Shown piece by piece: positions 45,745-56,479 of a stretch of 64,000 nt of DNA. This DNA is from Comamonadaceae bacterium (GTDB lineage: Bacteria; Pseudomonadota; Gammaproteobacteria; Burkholderiales; Burkholderiaceae_C), in contig CANFWH010000002.1 of NCBI GenBank assembly GCA_947450645.1, positions 62,001 through 126,000 of the forward strand, in the 5' to 3' direction. The first letter of the stretch is position 1. Each line of letters starts with the position of its first letter. Position numbers and translations under genes: made by a program. The notes under the pieces were generated by a model. It was not told where the DNA came from. It was given only the letters and a program-made list of their open reading frames with translations, and made no database searches.

Positions 45745-46581
45745 ATGACCCCTACAAGCAACATTCACCCCATGCTCAACATCGCCGTATCTGCGGCACG
45801 TGCTGCGGGGTCCATCATCAATCGCGCCGCGCTAGATATTGAGTCGGTGCGCATTTCGCAAAAACTAGCCAACGACTTTGTGACCGAAGTCGATCAAAAC
45901 GCCGAAAAGGCAATTATCGAGACTTTGCTCACCGCCTATCCCACACATGGTATTTGGGCGGAAGAATCAGGTCAAGCGCACGGTAATAAAGATTCCGATT
46001 TCATGTGGATCATCGATCCGCTAGACGGCACGACCAACTTCATCCACGGTTACCCCGTGTACTGCGTCAGCATTGGTTTGGCGGTCAAAGACAAACACGG
46101 CAACCTCAAGATGGACCAAGCCGTGGTGTACGACCCCACGCGCAACGATTTATTTACCGCCTCCAAAGGCCGCGGCGCGTACATGAACGACCGCCGCATC
46201 CGCGTCTCCAAACGCATTGCGCTCAAAGACTGCTTGCTGACCACAGGCTTGCCATTCCGCGCAGGCGACGACCCTAAGCCAACACTCGCCATCTTGGGCG
46301 ACGTGATGACCCACTGCGTTGCTATTCGTAGAGGCGGTGCGGCAGCGCTTGATCTGGCCTACGTCGCAGCAGGATTTTCAGATGGCTACTTCGAGACAGG
46401 CCTATTCCCATGGGACGTAGCGGCTGGTTCGCTCCTCATCACTGAGGCAGGCGGCTTGGTAGGCAACTACTCTGGTGAAGCGAACTTTTTAGAAGCCAAA
46501 GAATTGGTTTGCGGCAATCCGAAGGTTTATGGGCAACTCGTGGGCGTGCTCTCGAAGTATTCGGCTTTTACGGCCAAGTAA
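45745..46581 (+). CDS. suhB: inositol-1-monophosphatase family protein SuhB
   Basis: Mg-dependent phosphatase (also an antitermination partner in enterobacteria), about 278 residues. The metal motifs are [33 protein letters not shown] and [17 protein letters not shown]. The frame opens at 45721; the ATG at 45745 ([22 protein letters not shown]) aligns with SuhB, whose MHPMLNIAV start is recognisable. It is convergent with the Bug-protein gene, 6 bp apart. Confidence 0.93.
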   Translation: MTPTSNIHPMLNIAVSAARAAGSIINRAALDIESVRISQKLANDFVTEVDQNAEKAIIETLLTAYPTHGIWAEESGQAHGNKDSDFMWIIDPLDGTTNFIHGYPVYCVSIGLAVKDKHGNLKMDQAVVYDPTRNDLFTASKGRGAYMNDRRIRVSKRIALKDCLLTTGLPFRAGDDPKPTLAILGDVMTHCVAIRRGGAAALDLAYVAAGFSDGYFETGLFPWDVAAGSLLITEAGGLVGNYSGEANFLEAKELVCGNPKVYGQLVGVLSKYSAFTAK

Positions 46582-46587
46582 ACCTCT

Positions 46588-47577
46588 TCACTCAGGCTTA
46601 AATCCTACGCCTTTTAATAGCTCAGCGTTTTCAGCAATATAGCTGTGGACGTACTTACGAAACTCTTCGATCGACTCCGTCACGGGCTCAATGCCAAGTT
46701 GCGCAAATGCACCTGATTTAGCCAACTGTCTGACGGCATCATTAGCTGCCGTATTCAGAATTTGCAAACGATCTTCAGGTGTCCCCTTGGGAGCCCAAAT
46801 GCCGTACCACGACTCGGTGACGAATTTCGGATAACCGCTCTCTGCTGCTGTTGGCACGTTGGGCATGACGGAGCTGCGTTTAGCTGAAGTCACGATGATG
46901 GGTTTCACTCGCCCGCTCTTAGCCATGCCTTGAAGTGAAATGATGGAGTCAATCAATATTTGCGTATGCCCACCCGCGACGTCCGTCAGCGCAGGTGCTG
47001 TTCCTTTGTAAACAGCCGTCGTCAAATTGAGACTTCCCTGCTTGGCAAACATAAGCGTCCCTAGATGACTAGCTGCGCCTAGGGCGGGTAAGCCAGCCGT
47101 CCACTTGTCTGGGTTTTGCCTGGCGGCATCCATAACATCTTTGAGTTTTGCTTGCGGCAGACTTGGCGAAATCACCATAAGTAAGGGCGCCTCGCCAACA
47201 CGAGCCACATACGCAAAATCAGTCGCAGGATCGTAAGGTGGATTGGCGTTAACTTGTTTAGCTAGCGCATGGGTCGAAGCTGAGAAGAGCAGCGTTAATC
47301 CGTCTGGCGGCGAAGTCTGAACAACTTTTCCACCGATAGACCCATTAGCACCTGCGCGATTTTCAACAATCACCGTGGCATTCATATTCGTTTGCATTTG
47401 CTTAGCAATGAGGCGCGCCGCATTATCTACTCCGCCGCCTGGTGCAAACGGCACAATCATTTTGATGGTTGCACCTATAGGGTATTTGGCTTGCGCGGTG
47501 ACCACACTTGCGCACAGCAACAAAGCCAAACTCAAAACCAAACCAATCAGTTTTTTGATCGTCAAATTCATCATCAT
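46588..47577 (-). CDS. Bug/TctC-family periplasmic binding protein
   Basis: Second TctC-type receptor in the window, 329 residues. It has a signal peptide (LIGLVLSLALLLCASVVTAQA) and the signatures IKMIVPFAPGGGVDNAARLIAKQ, IVENRAGANGSIGGKVVQTSPPDGLTLLF and YKGTAPALTDVAGGHTQILIDS. It is the last gene of the LysR-linked hydantoinase-type operon, 11 bp after the small unknown subunit. That suggests it binds the substrate of HyuAB or its product; no TctAB genes are nearby. Confidence 0.9.
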   Translation of the reverse strand: MMMNLTIKKLIGLVLSLALLLCASVVTAQAKYPIGATIKMIVPFAPGGGVDNAARLIAKQMQTNMNATVIVENRAGANGSIGGKVVQTSPPDGLTLLFSASTHALAKQVNANPPYDPATDFAYVARVGEAPLLMVISPSLPQAKLKDVMDAARQNPDKWTAGLPALGAASHLGTLMFAKQGSLNLTTAVYKGTAPALTDVAGGHTQILIDSIISLQGMAKSGRVKPIIVTSAKRSSVMPNVPTAAESGYPKFVTESWYGIWAPKGTPEDRLQILNTAANDAVRQLAKSGAFAQLGIEPVTESIEEFRKYVHSYIAENAELLKGVGFKPE

Positions 47578-47588
47578 CTCCTTAAAAA

Positions 47589-47999
47589 TTAATTACGGTA
47601 GCTTGCGCCCCAAGCCCTGGATCCGCCTAGCAAGGGTGCTTCAAGCGACGGCCCATGCAGCTTGGCATACGACTCAATCGTCTTCGTCATACGCGGCAGC
47701 AACCACTCAGTCACCGCATCGCTGGCTTCACCTGCTTGGATGCGCTCTAGGATCAGGCGCACCGCCTTTTCTTGCTCAGCGATAGGGCCAGGTTGCAACA
47801 AAAAATCGACTGTTGCAGTCGCGCCTAATCGTTCGCTTTCGGCCCACAAATAGTCCGCAATATCGCGCTCAAAATCTTCCAGCGTCACGCTAATGCCACT
47901 CATGCCGCACGAGCAGCCCAGTGCAATGTGCTGAGCCGACAGCCTATGCCACAGCGCGCCCAAATAGGCGGCTTTGGCAATGGCATCACGCTCAGTCAT
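47589..47999 (-). CDS. small unknown protein after hyuB, possible third subunit
   Basis: A 136-residue protein that I do not recognise. It starts MTERDAIAKAAYLGALWHRLS one base after the hyuB stop (TGA-A-ATG), so it is translationally coupled; the frame extends into hyuB but is a shadow there. Visible features are CSCG (Cys29 and Cys31) with a nearby His24 and His18, a mainly helical acidic middle (LEDFERDIADYLWAESERLG) and a C-terminus ending LLGGSRAWGASYRN. The cysteine pair could bind a metal. By analogy with acetone and acetophenone carboxylases, which have extra small subunits, it may be part of the HyuAB enzyme. Confidence 0.75.
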   Translation of the reverse strand: MTERDAIAKAAYLGALWHRLSAQHIALGCSCGMSGISVTLEDFERDIADYLWAESERLGATATVDFLLQPGPIAEQEKAVRLILERIQAGEASDAVTEWLLPRMTKTIESYAKLHGPSLEAPLLGGSRAWGASYRN

Positions 48000-48000
48000 T

Positions 48001-49755
48001 TCAGCCAGCTCTGAGCGCATGGGTTGCAGCCGCATTGACAACGCCTTGCTCATCCAATACCACGCCATACAGTTTTTTAGCAGCCGCATAACTGACGTAG
48101 CCTTCACGCACATCGTGCGCTACCTTTTGTGCATCGCGTTTGAAAGGATTGCCAAAACCACCGCCGCCGCCAGAGAGCATCTTGTAGGCATCGCCTCGTT
48201 CCAGACGCACGTTGAAGATCTTTGCGTTCGGCAAATCGGTTTCCCATTCACCTTTGTGCCGAATCGCAATGCCATTACCCGCCGCTTCGCCGCCGCCATC
48301 CAGTCCCCAAGGCTTGCAGTGCATGCGGTCGATACGTGTTGTGACCGTGAACGGCGACAAGGCTTGCACCACCATTTCGGCACCTAGCCCACCGCGGTGC
48401 TCGCCAGCGCCAGCGCTGTCTTCTCGAATCTTGTAGCTCTCCACTAGCACAGGGTACTTGGCCTCTAACTGCTCAGTCGGGCTGTTGTGTGTATCACCGT
48501 CATTAATACAAACTGTGACCGATACGCCATCCTCCGATGATTTAGCGCCCCAGCCACCGCCAAGTGGACCAATGCCGACGATAAACAAACGTCCGTCTTC
48601 AGGAGAAATGCCGTGGATGTTCGGGAACACCAGATCGGCATGGTGGCCTGCAATCGTGCGATGCGGAATGGCAGGTGCGAGCGCTTTAAAAATTGTATCA
48701 ATCACCGTCATGGGGAAAGTCATCCATACCCGCATTGGGTAAGGCCGCTCAGCACTAATCACTGTCCCCATGGGCATGATGACTTTGAGTGAGCGAAAGC
48801 TACCATCGTTGACGGGATAGTCGGTCGGCGTCGTGAGGCACTTGTAGGCAACCTGCGCACAAGCAATGCCCGTGGTGAAACCTGAGTTATAAAAACCTTT
48901 GACTTGCTTGCTCACGTCTGAGAGATCGACCTCCATCTCGTCACCTTTGACAGTGACCTTCACACGGATCGGGATGCGTTTACCGATCTCAAGCCCGTCG
49001 TCGTCCATAAAGGATTCGGCTGTGTACACCCCGTCTGGAATCGACAGTGTGTTTTGACGCGCCACGGCTTCAGACTGATCCATGATCTGTTGAATGGAAG
49101 CTTGCACATCGTGATTGCCATAACGCTGCACCAATTCCAAAAAGCGACGCTCGCCTGTCGTCACAGCCGTAATTTGAGCGCGCAGATCACCCATCGCACG
49201 CTCTGGCAAGCGCACGTTCATGGCAATGATGTCCACCAAGTCTTGGTTGACCTTGCCAGCGCTTTGATACTTCACGATAGGGATTTGAATACCCTCCGAA
49301 AAGATGTCAGTCGTAATTTGACCCAAACTGCCGCCAACATCCAGCCAATGCGCCATGCAGCAAGTAAAACCGATGAGTTCGTTCTCGTGAAACACGGGCA
49401 TTGTGAACGTGAAGTGGTTCAAGTGACTACCTGTTGTGTAGGCATCGTTGGTCACCAAAATATCGCCTGGATGAATGTTGTCGTAACCAAAGTGACGTAT
49501 CTTGGACTTGACGGTTTCTGACATGCCCCGAATAAACATAGGCAGACCCAAGCCGATGGAAACGGTGTCGCCTTCCTTGGTAAACAATCCCACCGTGAAG
49601 TCCAGCGCCTCATAAATGATGAGGTTGTAGGCCGTGCGCATCAGGTTGGTTTTCATTTCCTCCGTCACCGCGAATAAGCCATTGCGGATGATTTCGACAA
49701 TGACGGGATCAACGACGCTAGTGGCATTGACTAATGAATCATTTTTGATACTCAT
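48001..49755 (-). CDS. hyuB: hydantoinase B/oxoprolinase family protein
   Basis: 584-residue HyuB-type subunit of ATP-dependent hydantoinase, 5-oxoprolinase or acetone-carboxylase-like enzymes. Characteristic segments are DPVIVEIIRNGLFAVTEEMKTNLMRTAYNLIIYE, PGDILVTNDAYTTGSHLNHFTF, CCMAHWLDVGG and GGLGAEMVVQALSP, with a glycine-rich end (MLSGGGGGFGNPF). Its start overlaps hyuA by 4 bp (ATGA). The true substrate cannot be read from sequence. Confidence 0.92.
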   Translation of the reverse strand: MSIKNDSLVNATSVVDPVIVEIIRNGLFAVTEEMKTNLMRTAYNLIIYEALDFTVGLFTKEGDTVSIGLGLPMFIRGMSETVKSKIRHFGYDNIHPGDILVTNDAYTTGSHLNHFTFTMPVFHENELIGFTCCMAHWLDVGGSLGQITTDIFSEGIQIPIVKYQSAGKVNQDLVDIIAMNVRLPERAMGDLRAQITAVTTGERRFLELVQRYGNHDVQASIQQIMDQSEAVARQNTLSIPDGVYTAESFMDDDGLEIGKRIPIRVKVTVKGDEMEVDLSDVSKQVKGFYNSGFTTGIACAQVAYKCLTTPTDYPVNDGSFRSLKVIMPMGTVISAERPYPMRVWMTFPMTVIDTIFKALAPAIPHRTIAGHHADLVFPNIHGISPEDGRLFIVGIGPLGGGWGAKSSEDGVSVTVCINDGDTHNSPTEQLEAKYPVLVESYKIREDSAGAGEHRGGLGAEMVVQALSPFTVTTRIDRMHCKPWGLDGGGEAAGNGIAIRHKGEWETDLPNAKIFNVRLERGDAYKMLSGGGGGFGNPFKRDAQKVAHDVREGYVSYAAAKKLYGVVLDEQGVVNAAATHALRAG

Positions 49756-51857
49756 GTGCGATCACTCCCGATAGAAATTTGAAGATTGCCGTAGAGATCA
49801 ACTGTGACGGTATCGCCCGGTTGCACTACGGTTGTAGAAGCGTGCTCCTCCACAAGGGCAGGCCCATGAAACTTATTCCCGCTTTTAAGCAGCTCGCGCT
49901 TGTAAACAGCCGTCGAGACATACTGCCCTGCACTTCGAAAGTAAACAGGCTTATGCGTACGCAATGCATGAGTCTCGGGTTGCTCACTACCTGTGGCTAC
50001 AACATTGCGTGGTGGTTTCTTCATGCGTCCCAAAACCGTGACGCGCAAGCTGACGATGTCAGCAGCCTCTTTTGGCGCGGAAGTTCCATAACGAATAGCA
50101 TGCACTTCATCAAAATGATTCTTGATAGCTGTGCGGTCTTTAGCTTCAAAAAACTGATGTGCTAAATCAACCGTCACGGCGTGCTCTTGCCCAAAATACC
50201 GCATGTCTGCCGCACGTTCAAAAACAATTTCTTCAGGGCGGATTTCAGAAGTCGCAATAGCTGCACGACCCTCGTCCTCCATGACTTTGTAGATGGCTTC
50301 AATTTCGTCAAACGACATCCCATCGAGCCTTCGAAAAACCGAACGGACATAGTCATAGCGTAAATCGCTAAACAACATGCCGTATGCCGAAAAATAACCT
50401 GGTGCGTAAGGAATGAGAACCTTGCGAATACCCAGCTCCCGTGCAATCGCAGAGGCGTGTAGCGGTCCTGCACCGCCATAAACCACCATCGTAAAACTGC
50501 CCGCGTCCAGACCACGCTCGGTTGTCACAGCTTTCACCGCATGCGACATTTGTGTGACGGCGATGCGCAAGATGCCATCAGCAGCCTTTGTGGCATCTAG
50601 TCCTAACGGCTTTGCTATCTTTTCGTCCATGGTCGCTTTCGTGCGCTCAAGGTACAAGGGCATTTCACCACCCAAGAAGTTGTGCTCATCCAAACGGCCC
50701 AAAATCAAATTGGCATCTGTCACTGTCGGCTCTAGGCCGCCGCGTCCATAACAAACGGGCCCTGGCATGCTGCCCGCAGAGCGTGGCCCCACCCGCAAAG
50801 AGTTGCCAAGCTCAAGGCGTGCAATGCTGCCACCGCCCGTACCCACTTCAAAAATATCCATCATCGGGATTTGAATTGGTAGCGCTTTTTCATAGCCACC
50901 AATCAACGCACTGCCTGTAGTCAATGGTCTACCTTCGCTAATCACCCCCGCTTTAGCCGTTGTACCGCCCATATCAAAAGCAATCGAGTCCGGCATGCCA
51001 AGCTGTGCACAAATCGCCTGCGCCCCAATCACGCCCGCGGCGGGTCCAGACTCCAACATACGAACACAGTCGCGCCTTGCATGTTCAACGGGGAACAAGC
51101 CCCCAGTTGATTGCACCGCGTAGAAATCACCCTCAAAACCCTTTTGCGCTAAGTGCTGCTCCAACTCGCCCAAGTAGGCCGATACACGAGGACCCACATA
51201 TGAGTTAGCCACCGCTGTGGATACACGTTCAAACTCGCGGTATTCCTGCGACAGCTCGTGGGATGCCGTCACAAACGCGCCTGGAATTTCTTCTTGCAAA
51301 ATGGCTTTCACTCGGCGTTCATGATCGGGATTACGGTACGAGTGCAGCAGCAGCACAGCCACCGCTTCAACATGCTTAGCCTTCAGCTCGCGTGCCAGCT
51401 CGCGGACAGCCTTTTCATCCAACGGCTTGTGCAATGAACCATCTGCACGCAACCGCTCAGATACCTCATAACGGAGCGAACGCGGCACCAGCGGCTCGTG
51501 CTTGGAGAAAAACAGGTTGTAAGCATCAGGACGGTTGACACGTCCAATCTCATAAATATCTCGGAAACCTTCGGTAATTAAAAGCGCCGTCTTCGCGCCC
51601 GTGCGCTCAAGTAATGTATTGATGGCAATGGTGGAGCCGTGCAAGAACAGATAACCGTTCGTGAGGTCAACACCAGCTTCACTCAAAGTGTTTTGAATGC
51701 CATCCACCAATTTGCCGTGCGTGGACAAGGCTTTACCAAACGATATTTTTCCAGTGGCCTCATCGAAGCACGCCATATCCGTGAACGTACCGCCAATGTC
51801 TACTGCCACGCGTAGCGAAGCTTGTTTGGATGATCCCTGTTTATTTGCCTGTGTCAT
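49752..51857 (-). CDS. hyuA: hydantoinase A/oxoprolinase family protein
   Basis: 701-residue ATP-hydrolysing HyuA-type subunit. The N-terminal acetate/sugar-kinase-like motif is RVAVDIGGTFTDMACFD, followed by LFLHGSTIAINTLLERTGAKTALLITEGFRDIYEIGR, SGPAAGVIGAQ, SIAFDMGGTTAKAGV and MVVYGGAGPLHASAIARELGI. It works as a heteromer with HyuB, phosphorylating and then opening or carboxylating a cyclic amide, imide or ketone. It follows the FAH-family gene by 12 bp and overlaps hyuB. Confidence 0.92.
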   Translation of the reverse strand: MTQANKQGSSKQASLRVAVDIGGTFTDMACFDEATGKISFGKALSTHGKLVDGIQNTLSEAGVDLTNGYLFLHGSTIAINTLLERTGAKTALLITEGFRDIYEIGRVNRPDAYNLFFSKHEPLVPRSLRYEVSERLRADGSLHKPLDEKAVRELARELKAKHVEAVAVLLLHSYRNPDHERRVKAILQEEIPGAFVTASHELSQEYREFERVSTAVANSYVGPRVSAYLGELEQHLAQKGFEGDFYAVQSTGGLFPVEHARRDCVRMLESGPAAGVIGAQAICAQLGMPDSIAFDMGGTTAKAGVISEGRPLTTGSALIGGYEKALPIQIPMMDIFEVGTGGGSIARLELGNSLRVGPRSAGSMPGPVCYGRGGLEPTVTDANLILGRLDEHNFLGGEMPLYLERTKATMDEKIAKPLGLDATKAADGILRIAVTQMSHAVKAVTTERGLDAGSFTMVVYGGAGPLHASAIARELGIRKVLIPYAPGYFSAYGMLFSDLRYDYVRSVFRRLDGMSFDEIEAIYKVMEDEGRAAIATSEIRPEEIVFERAADMRYFGQEHAVTVDLAHQFFEAKDRTAIKNHFDEVHAIRYGTSAPKEAADIVSLRVTVLGRMKKPPRNVVATGSEQPETHALRTHKPVYFRSAGQYVSTAVYKRELLKSGNKFHGPALVEEHASTTVVQPGDTVTVDLYGNLQISIGSDRT

Positions 51858-51869
51858 TTATGACTCCTG

Positions 51870-52724
51870 TTATGCCGCATCGACGACGCGGTTGCGTAAT
51901 GTCCCCAGTCCTGTGATTTCGATTTCGATCGCGTCACCCGCTTTCATGTAAACAGGCGGTTCACGGCGATCGCCCACACCGCCAGGTGTGCCCGTCGCAA
52001 TCACATCACCTGCTGAGAGCGGGGTGAAACCAGAGACATATTCAATGATCACAGGCAAGGTAAAAATTAAATCGGCAAGCGATGCGTGCTGCATCACTTC
52101 GCCGTTGAGCCTCGTCTCTAGGGTGAGGCGATTCACATCGGGGATTTCCTGTGTCGTCGCCATAAATGGTCCAAACGGCCCCGTCAATGGAAAGTTTTTG
52201 CCTGGAATCCACTGATGCGTATGACGCTGCCAATCACGCGCCGTGCCATCGTTAAAGCAGGCATAACCTGCAATGTGGTCAAACGCATCGGTTTGCTTAA
52301 TGTTTCGCCCGCCTTTGCCGATGATGATGGCGAGCTCGCCCTCAAAGTCAAACCGCGTGGTCGTTGCTGGACGCGGTAGCGGTGCGTTGTGCGCCGAGAG
52401 ACTATCCACAAATCGCGTGAAGATGGAAGGGTGCTCGCTATCCGCACGCTTGGTTTCAGCAACGTGGCTTTTGTAGTTCAAACCTACGCACAAAATCTTG
52501 CCAGGATTAGGAATGACGGGTAGCAAACGAGCCTCGCTTGCTTGCACTTTGCGTCCTTGCTGGCGAGTGACGGCGTTTAACTCACCCAGCTTATTCGCCG
52601 CAATCGCTGACTTCAAATCAGGATATTGCGCCTGAAAACTAGCAGGCACTTGTAGCCATGTCTGCTCGCTTTCCCAGACCCCATAAGTTGAATGACCACT
52701 TGACTCAAAACTAACGAAGCTCAT
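51870..52724 (-). CDS. fumarylacetoacetate hydrolase (FAH) family protein
   Basis: 284-residue metal-dependent FAH-superfamily enzyme (hydrolase, decarboxylase or isomerase of 2-oxo acids). The metal ligands lie in FDFEGELAIII (Glu-x-Glu) and CFNDGTARDWQ (Asp). The core has ILCVGLNYKSHVAET, and the end shows LSAGDVIATGTPGGVGDRREPPVYMKAGD. It is the first gene of the LysR-divergent operon FAH-hyuA-hyuB-small subunit-Bug. It probably processes the ring-opened or upstream acid of that pathway. Confidence 0.9.
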   Translation of the reverse strand: MSFVSFESSGHSTYGVWESEQTWLQVPASFQAQYPDLKSAIAANKLGELNAVTRQQGRKVQASEARLLPVIPNPGKILCVGLNYKSHVAETKRADSEHPSIFTRFVDSLSAHNAPLPRPATTTRFDFEGELAIIIGKGGRNIKQTDAFDHIAGYACFNDGTARDWQRHTHQWIPGKNFPLTGPFGPFMATTQEIPDVNRLTLETRLNGEVMQHASLADLIFTLPVIIEYVSGFTPLSAGDVIATGTPGGVGDRREPPVYMKAGDAIEIEITGLGTLRNRVVDAA

Positions 52725-52779
52725 TTCTTTTCCTTTGTTTGTGTACGGATGAGTGGGAGTCTAGGAAGATTCAATCCAT

Positions 52780-52798
52780 CTGTATAGAGTCAATTCAG
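52780..52798. promoter_or_regulatory. candidate LysR operator between the FAH gene and lysR
   Basis: A 19-bp interrupted dyad CTGTATAGAGTCAATTCAG in which 7 of 9 base pairs match around the central base. It contains a T-N11-A core (T52781 to A52793), the usual LysR-family shape. It lies in the 115-bp divergent region, 41 bp upstream of the lysR ATG, and is the best dyad there. Identification is by position and symmetry only. Confidence 0.4.
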
Positions 52799-52839
52799 AG
52801 ATTTCAGAAGTGCCATAATTAGCATATCAGGAGACGGCC

Positions 52840-53793
52840 ATGCATATCAATGATTTCAAGCTATTTCTAGAGGTAGCCGAACTAGGCAGTTTTACTAAAG
52901 TGGCTGCTGGCAGGCAGACGGTACAGTCGCACATCAGTCGTCAAATCAGCGAGCTTGAACGGTCTTGCGGCGGAAATCTGTTTCGCCGAACAGGGCGTGG
53001 TGTCGTACTCACAGAGTTTGGTCAGCATGTTGAAACCCGAGTGCGAACGTGGGTCAAAGACAGCGAAGAGCTATTTGCTGACATTCAGCAAACCTCCAAA
53101 GTGCCGATGGGCGTGGTCAAGATTGGCGTGCTTCCGTCCGCTGCACACCCACTCTTGACCCACGTGTTCAAACGTTTACATACCGAGTATCCGAAGATCA
53201 GATTGAACATCCGTGAAGGACAAGGCGGTGAGTTGGATGCCTTGCTTGACACAGCCAGTGTCGATCTCGCCATTCTTTTTCGTTACCAAAAACCGACAGG
53301 GGCGGACGAGTTTTTACTCGGGACAGCAGACACCTATTTAGTCTTTAACCCCGATCTACCGCACGCTTTCGCAGACAAGATTGATTTCAAGCGGTTAGAA
53401 AACCTGCCACTGGTATTGCCACGGAACTCATCGCACTGGCGTGCCATTCTTGACGAAACCGCTCGCAGCAAAGGCATTCATTTATCCGTTGTGCTTGAAG
53501 CGGACTCACTGCGTGTTCAAAAAGAAATCATTGCTGCAAACTCCCACCTCTATGCGTTACTAGGTTCTTTCTCAATAGACGAAGAGTGGCGCTCAGGTCG
53601 CCTGCGCGCCACCAAAATCGTTAATCCAGAGCTGAAGCGCTACGTCACACTGGCGTCTCCCAAGCAAGGGCCATCAACCGTAGCCACCCGCATCGTGGCA
53701 AAAATAATCAAAGAGACTGTCCATGAATGGAACGGGCAATTAAACATGCCGCCAAGCAGCGCCATACAAGCTATCAATAAGCGTCAACGATAA
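52840..53793 (+). CDS. LysR-family transcriptional regulator
   Basis: 317-residue LysR regulator. The N-terminal winged HTH is [56 protein letters not shown]. The effector domain begins near [27 protein letters not shown] precedes the ATG. It is divergently transcribed from the FAH-hyuAB operon, the standard layout for a LysR activator of that operon. The inducer is unknown, probably the pathway substrate. Confidence 0.92.
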   Translation: MHINDFKLFLEVAELGSFTKVAAGRQTVQSHISRQISELERSCGGNLFRRTGRGVVLTEFGQHVETRVRTWVKDSEELFADIQQTSKVPMGVVKIGVLPSAAHPLLTHVFKRLHTEYPKIRLNIREGQGGELDALLDTASVDLAILFRYQKPTGADEFLLGTADTYLVFNPDLPHAFADKIDFKRLENLPLVLPRNSSHWRAILDETARSKGIHLSVVLEADSLRVQKEIIAANSHLYALLGSFSIDEEWRSGRLRATKIVNPELKRYVTLASPKQGPSTVATRIVAKIIKETVHEWNGQLNMPPSSAIQAINKRQR

Positions 53794-53848
53794 TCTGACC
53801 ACTGTTGCTCATTGCCTTGTAGCTACCGATTTAACCTTAAAAATTGTT

Positions 53849-56479
53849 ATGGATTTATCCCATCACACCCCCATGATGCAGCAGTATCTGCGCGTCAAGT
53901 TGGAGTTCCCTGATACGCTGGTGTTCTACCGCATGGGGGATTTTTACGAGCTGTTTTTTGATGATGCCAAGCGTGCGGCGCGGCTGCTCGACATCACGCT
54001 CACGCAGCGCGGTTCGTCTGCTGGCGAGCCCATCGCCATGGCTGGTGTGCCTTTCCACGCGGTCGAGGGCTATCTTGCCAAGCTAATTCGTGCGGGTGAG
54101 TCGGTGGCGATTTGCGAGCAAATGACTGCACCCACGGGCAAAGGCATCGTCGAGCGCAAGGTGATTCGCGTGGTGACGCCCGGCACGCTGACGGAGAGCG
54201 AGCTGCTTAGCGATAAAACGGATACGGTGCTGCTCTCGATCCATGCTGAAAAATCGACGATTGGACTTGCTTGGTTGTCGCTCACACAAAACCAGATTCA
54301 ATTGGCGACTTGCAAAGCGGATGCATTGAGCGACTGGCTAACGCGTATTGCACCTTCAGAGTTGATCGTCAGTAGCGACGCCCCTGACCGCGCAAAAGAT
54401 GCTCTGCAAGCCATACTGGATAAGGCTTCCAGCAGTACCAAATTTACACTCACACAGCGTCCTGCTTGGCAGTTTGATGCGGCGCTTGGCAACCGCAAAC
54501 TGTGCGAGCAGCTCAAAGTAGCGAGCTTGGAAGCGTTCAATGCTGACGCGCCTGCGCTTGAATCGGCGCATGCGGCAGCTTCCGCGCTTTTGGCTTATGC
54601 CGAGCACACGCAAGGTCGGCTGCTCTCGCATTTACAGTCGCTGGTCGTCGCAAAAGATGGTGCATTGATTGCCCTGCCTGAAACCACGCGGCGCAATTTG
54701 GAACTGACGCAAACGCTGCGCGGCGAGACGGGCGCTGATGCACCGACGCTGTTTGCGCTCTTGGATACCTGCATGAGCGGGATGGGCTCTAGAACGCTCA
54801 AAACATGGCTGCTGAATCCCGAGCGTTCGCGCATTGCCGCGAATCAGCGCTTGGATGCGATAGAAGCGCTCGCCTCAATCTATAAGCATTTGCGTGAGCA
54901 ATTGAAAGGCATCAGCGATGTGGAGCGCATTACGGCTCGGGTGGCGCTGCGGCAAGTGCGTCCACGTGAATTGGCAGGTCTGCGGCAAACGCTGGCAGCA
55001 CTTCCCAGCCTCAGACTTGCGCCAGAAGTTTGCACAGCAAGCGCTTTGCTAAGCCATATCCAGCAAGGCCTGCAGGACAGCCCTGCCACACGCGCAGTCC
55101 ACATGCGGCTTGCAGCAGCGATTGCCGAAGAGCCTGCGCTTTTGGTGCGCGATGGCGACGTCATAGCTGATGGCTTTGATGCCGAGCTGGATGAGCTGCG
55201 AGGTATCAGCGAGAACTGCGACGCGTTTTTATTAGACCTAGAAGCACGGGAAAAAGCACGAACAGGCATCGCCAATTTGCGCGTGCAATACAACCGCGTG
55301 CATGGTTTTTATATTGAAGTCACGCAAGGCCAAGTGGACAAAGTGCCAGCGGATTACCAGCGCCGCCAAACCTTAAAGAACGCCGAGCGCTACATCACAC
55401 CCGAGCTAAAAACCTTTGAAGACAAAGCGCTTTCGGCACAAGACCGCGCACTTGCCCGCGAAAAAATCTTGTATGAACTCTTGCTGGATGAACTACAAGA
55501 CCATCTGCAAGCCTTATCCAGTGTGGCCTACAGCTTAGGTAGCTTGGATGCGCTGTGCGCTCTAACCGAGCGTTCCCAAACGCTAGAGTGGTCGCGTCCG
55601 CGCTTTGTGGACTATCCATGTTTAGAGATTGAAGCAGGTCGTCATCCCGTGGTGGAAGCGCGGCTCGCCATGAGTGGCAAGTCGTTTATCGCCAACAACA
55701 CCGCTATGTCCGCCAAGCAACGGATGCAAATCATCACGGGCCCCAACATGGGCGGCAAGTCCACCTACATGCGGCAAACGGCGCTGATTGTGCTGTTGTC
55801 CAGCATCGGCTCGTATGTGCCCGCCAGCGGTTGCACACTTGGCCCCATTGATGCGATCCATACCCGCATTGGCTCGTCAGACGATCTGGCGAACGCGCAG
55901 TCCACCTTCATGCTGGAGATGACCGAGGCCGCGCAAATCCTACGAAGCGCCACACCTGAGTCTCTCGTGTTGATGGACGAAATAGGACGCGGCACATCGA
56001 CGTTTGATGGTCTCGCACTGGCAAGCTCTATCGCCAAACACTTGCATGACCAATGCCAAGCATTTACGTTGTTTGCAACGCATTATTTTGAGTTGACCGA
56101 GTTCCCAGCTGATCACAAAGCTGCGCAAAACGTTCACGTGAGCGCAGTGGAAAATGCAGGCAAGGGAGCCATCGTCTTCCTCCACGCGATTGAAGCTGGA
56201 CCTGCCAGCCGCAGCTACGGCGTGCAAGTGGCTGCACTAGCTGGTATGCCAAACGCCGTACTGCATCAGGCACGTCATGCTCTGCAAAGCCTTGAGGAGC
56301 GTGCCTTGCAAGCAAATGATCAAAATGATTTGTTTGAAGCTGCACCCACGCAAGCCCTACAAATTGACGATGCCGCGCAGAAGCTGAAGGCGGCGTTAGG
56401 TGCGATTGATCCCGATAGCCTCACGCCGCGCGAGGCGCTGGATGCGCTGTATCGGCTCAAAAAACTGCAAGCCGATTAA
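53849..56479 (+). CDS. mutS: DNA mismatch repair protein MutS
   Basis: Full-length MutS, 876 residues. The N-terminal mismatch-recognition domain has [15 protein letters not shown], which includes the Phe-x-Glu motif. Connector, lever and clamp domains follow. The ATPase has Walker [14 protein letters not shown], Walker [17 protein letters not shown] and the His switch in [12 protein letters not shown]-terminal tetramerisation-type tail ends [17 protein letters not shown]. Its stop abuts the boxR stop on the other strand with no spacer. Confidence 0.97.
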   Translation: MDLSHHTPMMQQYLRVKLEFPDTLVFYRMGDFYELFFDDAKRAARLLDITLTQRGSSAGEPIAMAGVPFHAVEGYLAKLIRAGESVAICEQMTAPTGKGIVERKVIRVVTPGTLTESELLSDKTDTVLLSIHAEKSTIGLAWLSLTQNQIQLATCKADALSDWLTRIAPSELIVSSDAPDRAKDALQAILDKASSSTKFTLTQRPAWQFDAALGNRKLCEQLKVASLEAFNADAPALESAHAAASALLAYAEHTQGRLLSHLQSLVVAKDGALIALPETTRRNLELTQTLRGETGADAPTLFALLDTCMSGMGSRTLKTWLLNPERSRIAANQRLDAIEALASIYKHLREQLKGISDVERITARVALRQVRPRELAGLRQTLAALPSLRLAPEVCTASALLSHIQQGLQDSPATRAVHMRLAAAIAEEPALLVRDGDVIADGFDAELDELRGISENCDAFLLDLEAREKARTGIANLRVQYNRVHGFYIEVTQGQVDKVPADYQRRQTLKNAERYITPELKTFEDKALSAQDRALAREKILYELLLDELQDHLQALSSVAYSLGSLDALCALTERSQTLEWSRPRFVDYPCLEIEAGRHPVVEARLAMSGKSFIANNTAMSAKQRMQIITGPNMGGKSTYMRQTALIVLLSSIGSYVPASGCTLGPIDAIHTRIGSSDDLANAQSTFMLEMTEAAQILRSATPESLVLMDEIGRGTSTFDGLALASSIAKHLHDQCQAFTLFATHYFELTEFPADHKAAQNVHVSAVENAGKGAIVFLHAIEAGPASRSYGVQVAALAGMPNAVLHQARHALQSLEERALQANDQNDLFEAAPTQALQIDDAAQKLKAALGAIDPDSLTPREALDALYRLKKLQAD

